This document shows, piece by piece, positions 55,468 to 60,000 of a stretch of 60,000 nt of DNA; the first letter of the stretch is position 1, and each line of letters starts with the position of its first letter. This DNA comes from Symsagittifera roscoffensis. Lineage: Eukaryota; Xenacoelomorpha; Acoela; Convolutidae. The translations under genes and the position numbers were made by a program. The stretch is taken from positions 36,151,109 to 36,211,108 of the forward strand of contig NC_087070.1 of assembly GCF_963678635.1 (NCBI RefSeq), given 5' to 3'. The notes under the pieces were generated by a model that worked only from the letters and a program-made list of their open reading frames with translations, had not been told where the DNA came from and made no database searches.

Positions 55468-58400
55468 ATGCCGAGTGGTAACGAAGAGTTCGAGCGATTG
55501 AAGCGGGAGGCGATGGTGAGTGGGAACAAGGGCGCCAACAGCGACCTCCCCTCAGTCTTCATTCCAAACACGGTGTTCGCTTTCTTAGGGGGAGTGATAG
55601 CTGCCTACTACATGTTCAGGGGCTTCAAGGCACTCCTTAATCTCGTCAAGGTCGGTAAATTAGCGAAATCTTCTCAATTTTATACGACGCATTGAGGTCA
55701 AAGCGAGGTTTAATAATGGATAAAAACTTCAAGGTTCAAAATCTTCTATGTTAATAATAATGGATAGACATTTGGTCACAGTTTGGATGATGAGTTTAAA
55801 AAGGACCTGTTTCGTCTAAAAATTAATGCTTAATGCTCTTGCCAAAATGAAGACAAAATATGCAGTTTGGGGTTGATCAGTATGTCAAATACATTGAAGC
55901 ATTATCTCAATTGTCTGTCTTTCGAATAGGTGTTCTGCTTCGGTCGAGGAGCTGCAGGAACAGTTGACTTCAAGAAACTAGGCAAGTGGGCAGTAGTCAC
56001 TGGCGCCACAGATGGAATAGGCAAGGCATATGCGGAGGAACTCGCAGATGAGGGCATGAATGTATTTCTGATGAGTAGAACTCAGTCTAAACTAGACGAA
56101 GTGGCCACGGAGATTGAGAAGGAGAATAATGGAGTGGAGACTAAGACGTTGGCTGTCGACTTCTCCAAGTACTTGATATATATATATTTTTATTTTTTTA
56201 GTATGCGTGTTAAAAATATCGGATCTTTGTAACTATTTCCCCCCTGTGGTACCTAGTAACGAATCTCCTCCCTGAAAAGAAAGAGTTCAACGGTTAAGCA
56301 TATGAGATTTTGAACCTAGTAACAAATCTACCCTTAAAAAGGGGAAATAGAGATCCAAAAAATATAAGCAGTTAGTGGCAGGTGCTCCTATCCCGCAGTT
56401 AATTAGTCTGACCACTTGTAGAGTGGGAAGGAGCTATGGCGTAAGGTGGTTTTTCCCCGTGCAAATTTATCTTCACAAAGTCAAGTGTAGTTTCATATTA
56501 AAAGTATTCACAATCGTAGCTTGGAATTCAAAAAAAATCTGAAATTTTTAGTGTTGGGAAAAACTGGTTTGAGTCAGGCGAAATGACTCAATCTCTTTTC
56601 AGGCGAGACTGAACTACCAATTCATTTCTATTATAGATTTTACAGTATTTCAATACTCTTAGCCAAAACAAAATTTAAAAAATGAAAAATTTCTTTTGAA
56701 TATATAAACTGAAACCATTAGGGTTCCAAACACAAGACGTATTGCAATTAACTTTTTTTTCGTTTCTTAACACTTTTTTTTTAATGTCATTGGCTAAGTT
56801 TATCAGTTTACGCATAGCGATGTGTTCAGAATTTTTTGGAAACCGTGTCTAAGATCTAAGATGTCTAGAACGTTTTTTAACTAGAAGTGACTTGGTCAAC
56901 GAGGACATTATATTAAGTATAGGCGAGTCACAGAAGCTATCTATATTTTTGTATTAACATGACGAATATTTACAGAACTGACATCTACGACCAAATCAGG
57001 GACGCCTTGAAGGACCTGGACATCGGAGTGCTGGTCAACAATGTCGGCATGTCTTACACTCATGCGGATGATTACGTAATGGTGCCAGAGGACAAGCATG
57101 TCGACATTCTCAACATCAACTGTATGTCGGTAAGTAAGACCTGCCAATTATACAAGTCTTGTCAAAGATGCAATGCTATTATCTTGGCTGAATATAAAAT
57201 TGGACAATTGAATTTCGGTAATGTTGATAATCTGGTGATATATTACAATAGGTGGTTATCTTAATTATTGTGCATGTATTAAAAGTGAGAACTATAATGC
57301 ATAGTATTGTAATTTCATGTTCAATCATTTGTACATGCTGCTAAGATAGTTTTTGTAAATACGATACATTACTCTACCAGATGTTATTCAAAAACTTCAA
57401 AATTTTGCACTTCTTTTCCTCTTTTAATTTTTTAAAGTTTTGCTCTGAAATGAAAAAATGTCTTTCTTTAAGAAGCAGATGTATTTGCATTCCTAATTAT
57501 TGAATGCTTTGGAAACTACTTAACCATATGCTAGAGAAAACAAAGTTAATGCAGTGCCAGATATTTATGTGATAAGATTGGAATTTTTTGCAAGCCAACT
57601 GATTATAAGTAGTTTTTGGTACTAAAAACATTCTTTATTTTGAACAGGTCGTTTTTATTTTTGTGCAGGTTGTAAGGATGATGTCGATTGTGATGCCTGG
57701 CATGATGGAGCGGAAGAGGGGGGCTATTATCAATATCAGTTCGGCCAGTGGCATCCGACCCACTCCCCTGTTGTCCAGTTATGGGGCCACCAAGGCCTTT
57801 GTGGACAGTATCAGTAAGGCAGTGTCCACAGAGGTCAGTTTAACTCTCTTTTAAGTGTTGATGAATAAAGTGACTTTTCATCTATTTGATCATCTATTTA
57901 TTTATACACTCTTCTTTTACTCAAGAGTGTTGAACTGTACAGTTAATTGAAATAGTTTTGTTTGAAAAGGTAAGATTTCAGTTGTTTTCGAAATGAAGTG
58001 AGGTTATCAGTGCTTCGAAGGGTATAGGAAGCTGGTTTCACATTAACTGAAAGCTGGTGTTTCGAAGTCTTTATAGTGGTTGAAACTGATTGTGAAGATG
58101 TTATTGTTGGAAGTGTTTTGCGGATCTTCGAGATGTTTCTAAATGCCTAGGTTTGCACGCTTTTTTAGAATTAAAAAAATTGTTTGTACCTAAAATTAAA
58201 TTGAAATAAAAGAAAGTACACAACAATTATGAAGTCTTATGTCTTTGCTCGCTCGGCGTACATAGATGTGCATTAAAGGTTTCAAATCTTGAATATTTCT
58301 TTTGAGATGAACGATTAGAAAATGTTAGGCTATACAACGATTCATTTCAGGTTATCTATTCGAAAAACCCCAACGTGATCGTCCAAAGTGTCACGCCTTT

Positions 58401-58644
58401 CTTCGTCAAAACCAAACTAGCAGGCATCAAACGCAGTTCCTTTTTTGTCCCAGAGCCGAACTACTTCGCCCAAAGTGCCTTGAACACAGTCGGAGTATTC
58501 GACCACACCTATGGATGTCTCTCACATGAACTGCAAGGAGCAGTAGTCTCGATTGTTCCGGACTTCATCTTCCGACTTATGGCCTATCGACAACTCCACG
58601 CGGCCAAAATGAAGTTTCTAAAGAAGAATAAGAAGTCGAATTAA
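55468..58644 (+). CDS. HSD17B12: Very-long-chain 3-oxoacyl-CoA reductase / 17-beta-hydroxysteroid dehydrogenase 12
   Basis: Five exons: 55,468-55,650, 55,930-56,168, 56,976-57,129, 57,669-57,833, 58,351-58,644, joining to 344 codons plus stop (human 312). The ER-membrane enzyme reduces 3-ketoacyl-CoA with NADPH in fatty-acid elongation. Exon 1 has an N-terminal membrane segment (FLGGVIAAYYMF). Exon 2 holds the cofactor loop TGATDGIG, exon 3 NNVGMSY, exon 4 the catalytic Ser block NISSASG and YGATK (YxxxK). The C-terminus KKSN is a dilysine ER-retrieval signal. Introns are GT-AG; the first donor (AAG|GTCGGT) is chosen because it keeps phase. A TTTTCAG at about 55,402-55,408 upstream suggests a separate 5' UTR exon. 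All key residues are present; it looks functional. Confidence 0.92.
57265..57400. repeat. Dispersed repeat in HSD17B12 intron 3
   Basis: Partner of 51,998-52,135: ATGTATTAAAAGTGAGAACT, ATAATGCATAGTAT, TACATGCTGCTAAGATAG, TTACTCTACCAGAT in the same order. Confidence 0.7.
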
Positions 58645-58817
58645 ATTGGAAGGAAAATCGTTTTTTGAAAGAGTGAAAAGCGTGTAAACGAAAGCTTTCT
58701 AAAGAATATGTAATCAGATTGGTATGCGTGAAAAGCTAATCTTCGTTTGATTTTCCAGTGTGAAATTTTTACTACCTCGAAATATTAGTGATTCGTCGGA
58801 AGTACTGCTTACTGTTT

Positions 58818-58823
58818 AATAAA
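58818..58823 (+). terminator. Polyadenylation signal of HSD17B12-type gene
   Basis: AATAAA about 175 bp after the stop codon. Confidence 0.65.
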
Positions 58824-59278
58824 AACTAAATTACGTGAAATTTTGGATGTCTGAGTTTGAATATATACTTTAATGATTATATTACCTGATGAGCGGTGAT
58901 TCGTTCCTTCAAAATATCGACCATTCCTCCTGAAGGTATCTTGATTTTAATCAGTTGTTTCCTTTATAATATATCACAATTCTACCCCTGTCTGTAATTG
59001 GCTTACAAAATTAAAAGAGTTTATATTGTTACGTTTTACCCAGTTTTAAGACCAGGATTGAGGTTCAGATGCACAGCACTTGTATGGATTAAAATTCACT
59101 GAATCATTTTTTCAACAGACGTATCTGGTCAACGGTTTTAATTTGAGCATGTCTGTATTCTAAATTCACGTTCTATTTACACGATCGTAGTGTGGTGATA
59201 TAGTAAGTAAGTCGCAAATATTTTCGTTTTGCTTGTTTGGCTTCATTTAATCTTGTATTAACTCAATCGCCTCACTTT
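58824..59278. other. Intergenic DNA after HSD17B12
   Basis: AT-rich, nothing recognised. Confidence 0.5.
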
Positions 59279-59665
59279 GCGCCGTTGGCAGAGCGATAAT
59301 AATTTTTCGTTAGTGTGTATGCAGGAAGTATGTGGAACTCTAGTTTTGAGTTTTTCTGTAGCTCAAAATGTGTGAAAACAAAACAAGTTTCGACTCCACG
59401 GGCGTCCACTCAAGTTTTGAGGCGTAGTTACCGGTTTCTTTCAATGATAATTTACTACTGTATTTGGTCTTCTCGACGTGTTTTCCTCCAAATCATTTGA
59501 GACAAGCGTATGGAAGTTTTGGTAAACATAGTTTTTGATTTTCTATCTGAAATTGTTTCGACTGAAGGCTGTCGTCTTATTTTTCTGTCGGCTGGCTTGC
59601 CATTTTTGTTTGTGATAAATCGCAAATGGTGCAAAGATTCGCTTCTTTTCTGTGTTATTTGCAGA
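59279..59665 (+). repeat. SINE-like dispersed repeat
   Basis: Begins with a weak tRNA-like head (GCGCCGTTGGCAGAGCG) and ends with the conserved core AAATCGCAAATGGTGCAAAG, CGCTTCTTTTCTGTGTT seen also at 28,205, 29,792 and 50,408. Small open frames inside have no support as genes. Confidence 0.4.
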
Positions 59666-60000
59666 TTTAATTACAAAGCAAATGATTTTTTTCTATACTG
59701 TTCACTTTTTCCAAGCATATTTTGTATTGAATTTTGGTCCATAATTGCATCGGTGTGTTAGTAGCTTATATACCATCCTTTTTAGTTGAGTGGAATTTAT
59801 TTCGACAAGGATTTTTACTATTATAGGATGCGTTAATTGCATAAGATAGCAAGGCGGGCGAAATCAAATTTTTCAATTTTTTGCATGTGCGCTTTTTTGA
59901 GTCTTTCACTGAAACCTTATTTTTACATTTGCGAGGGCATTACGCTTGTAATCGGGAACTAGATTTTTTCCCGAAAACAACTTTTACAAATTAAAAAATT
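59666..60000. other. AT-rich DNA to the window end
   Basis: No gene recognised. GCGAGGGCATTACGCTTGTAA near 59,930 resembles GTGGAGGGCAAGTTACGCTTGCAG at ~48,493, hinting at one more dispersed repeat. Confidence 0.35.

Overview
The window is nuclear DNA of an animal, most likely an invertebrate. Two recognisable host genes are split by GT-AG introns: a mitochondrial short/branched-chain acyl-CoA dehydrogenase (ACADSB type) and an ER very-long-chain 3-oxoacyl-CoA reductase / 17-beta-HSD12 (HSD17B12 type). Both are on the + strand. The host DNA is very AT-rich and full of interspersed repeats. I cannot name the species.

Layout. 1-4.35 kb is AT-rich DNA with a small zinc-finger-like ORF, a ~314-bp tandem repeat and two minisatellites. 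4.4-19.6 kb is a long, visibly more GC-rich, decayed Ty3/Gypsy-class retroelement. It has lost its 5' LTR and most of gag, but keeps a nucleocapsid knuckle, protease, reverse transcriptase, a deleted RNase H and integrase. About 9 kb of accessory coding follows: an acidic linker, a macrodomain-like segment, a coiled-coil protein leading into two SGNH/GDSL-hydrolase-like segments, and a large unidentified protein whose 669-codon core is open. Nearly every reading frame is broken. 19.6-22.56 kb is its non-coding tail or unrelated repeats, with strong hairpins and a hammerhead-ribozyme-like motif.

22.56-47.84 kb is an ~8.43-kb segment present three times head to tail, nearly identical with scattered differences. 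Each unit holds a dead non-LTR retrotransposon on the - strand (endonuclease plus RT, with an N-terminal 2A-type ribosome-skipping motif knocked out of frame) and exons 1-3 of ACADSB on the + strand. Exons 4-6 exist once, after the third unit, so copy 3 plus the unique part forms the complete gene (44,532-50,958). Copies 1 and 2 are 5' partial duplicates that could still serve as alternative 5' ends.

47.84-51.1 kb finishes ACADSB; intron 4 carries a ~700-bp foldback element with Tc1/mariner-like ends. 51.1-55.4 kb is intergenic with dispersed repeats, tRNA-derived SINE-like pieces and a ~160-bp degenerate tandem array. 55.47-58.64 kb is the five-exon HSD17B12-type gene with an intact SDR active site and a C-terminal dilysine signal. 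The rest is AT-rich with another SINE-like stretch.

The two host genes both concern acyl-CoA/fatty-acid metabolism, one catabolic and mitochondrial, one anabolic and in the ER. Nothing in the sequence shows that they are co-regulated. The most unusual items are the accessory domains of the Gypsy-class element, the triplicated ACADSB 5' part, the 2A leader of the non-LTR element and the hammerhead-like motifs.
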